This document shows, one piece after another, positions 5,789-6,547 of a stretch of 6,547 nt of DNA. Within the stretch, counting starts at the first letter, position 1; every line of letters starts with the position of its first letter. Source of the stretch: an uncultured Clostridia bacterium (GTDB lineage Bacteria; Bacillota_I; Bacilli_A; RFN20; CAG-288). A model generated the notes under the pieces. That model was not told the DNA's origin, made no database searches, and was given only the letters and a program-made list of their open reading frames with translations. Position numbers and translations under genes: made by a program. Where the stretch lies: NCBI GenBank assembly GCA_900313465.1, contig OMRU01000104.1, forward strand, positions 1 through 6,547. Reading direction: 5' to 3'.

Positions 5789-6547
5789 CTAACAATATAG
5801 ACAAATAGTGCCTTCTGTGTCAGTTCTCTTATAAGGAATGTGAAGACTTTCCAGATTGAATATGACTTCTTTATGAGGATGACCATAGGAATTTTTCTCA
5901 CCGCAGGAGATGATTGCTAACTTTGGTGATATGGCTTTGAGGAAATTTTTGCCTGAGGATGTATTTGATCCGTGATGTCCTACTTTGAGAATATCGATAT
6001 CTAAAGATGGGTGTTCTTTTAATATGTTTTCTTCGATTTCTTTTGGTGCATCTCCCATGATCAAAAAGGAAGTCTGATGGATTTGAAAAAGATAGACTCC
6101 TGATTTGCTGTTGTTATCCATTTCATTGCTGCCAGGCAGGCTATTTAAATCCTCAATGGCTAAATCGGAGAAGAACTTTTTATGGTGTTCTTCTTTCAGG
6201 AAATCATCATGCCAGAATACATTTCTTACATCAAAGGAGGCTTTTAAGGGTTCAAGTGCTCCATAATGATCGAAATCTGGATGGGTGATGATAATGGCAT
6301 CTAAATGGGAAATCTTGTTTTTCTTGAAGTAGGGGATGAGACAATCGTTAGCAATATCGACTTTCTTATTACCACCAGTATCTATTAATATATTAGATTT
6401 ATAGTCATGCACCAAAATAGCATCCCCTTGTCCTACATCAATAAAATTTACTTTTAAGTTTTTAGGATAAAATTCGACTAATAAAATAATCACTCCTAAT
6501 AATACTAAAGCCATTACACTTCTTTTTTTATTTAAATATATCTTATA
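5789..6547 (-). CDS. comEC: ComEC/Rec2 competence protein, C-terminal part (5' end beyond window)
   Basis: ComEC forms the membrane channel for DNA uptake during transformation; its C-terminal metallo-beta-lactamase domain is thought to act as the nuclease that degrades one strand. The frame is open to the window edge, 11 codons before the first ATG (6514), so this is a fragment (252 residues) rather than a short protein starting there. A transmembrane helix (VMALVLLGVIILLVEF) leads into the domain: VNFIDVGQGDAILV, LIDTGG, the metal motif THPDFDHYGA, FLIMGDAPKEIEENIL, LKVGHHGSNTSSG and SCGEKNSYGHPHKEV, ending in RTDTEGTI. This order matches the ComEC C-terminus, and the metal-binding residues checked are present. 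The stop (TAG) is 47 nt before the coaX ATG. A separate membrane-anchored ComEC-like hydrolase cannot be excluded without the upstream sequence. Confidence 0.88.
   Translation of the reverse strand, partial: YKIYLNKKRSVMALVLLGVIILLVEFYPKNLKVNFIDVGQGDAILVHDYKSNILIDTGGNKKVDIANDCLIPYFKKNKISHLDAIIITHPDFDHYGALEPLKASFDVRNVFWHDDFLKEEHHKKFFSDLAIEDLNSLPGSNEMDNNSKSGVYLFQIHQTSFLIMGDAPKEIEENILKEHPSLDIDILKVGHHGSNTSSGKNFLKAISPKLAIISCGEKNSYGHPHKEVIFNLESLHIPYKRTDTEGTICLYC

Noticed and set aside
5716..5901. Minus-strand 61-codon ORF between comEC and coaX
   Set aside because: It overlaps the conserved C-terminus of ComEC and the start of coaX in another frame and shows no domain.
6512..6514. ATG as the true start of a short standalone hydrolase
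   Set aside because: The frame is open upstream to the window edge, no ribosome binding site is present, and the helix plus domain order matches the ComEC C-terminus.

Overview
All supported genes lie on the minus strand, so the window reads right to left. It resembles a low-GC Firmicute, possibly of the Erysipelotrichia or a nearby lineage. The reasons are the HrcA/CIRCE heat-shock system, a DnaK without the extra N-terminal-domain segment found in Gram-negative DnaKs, a PepV-like M20 dipeptidase, GGAGG-type ribosome binding sites and AT-rich promoters. The class-level guess is weak.

Right-hand block (6547 to about 2946): the C-terminal part of ComEC (competence DNA channel, cut by the window edge), coaX (type III pantothenate kinase, apparently broken by a frameshift), an M20/Sapep-type metallo-dipeptidase and trmB (tRNA m7G46 methyltransferase). 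The last three genes are tightly packed. The block ends in a strong intrinsic terminator that begins inside the trmB stop codon.

Regulatory gap (2796-2973): AT-rich DNA with a sigma-A-type promoter and two CIRCE operators, one over the -35 region and one over the transcription start. Each operator has one perfect and one degenerate arm.

Left-hand block (2795 to 1): the heat-shock operon. hrcA (repressor, with an unusual basic C-terminal tail) overlaps the next start codon by ATGA. What follows is not a separate grpE and dnaK. The GrpE reading frame runs into DnaK with no stop codon and no ribosome binding site at the DnaK methionine, giving a predicted GrpE-DnaK fusion that continues past the window edge. 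HrcA would repress this operon through the two CIRCE sites, and the nucleotide exchange factor and its chaperone would be made as one chain. This is the most unusual feature of the window. The main caveat is a run of six A at the junction: a one-base change there would restore two separate genes.

No RNA genes, mobile elements or CRISPR arrays were seen. No gene-free stretch exceeds about 180 bases.
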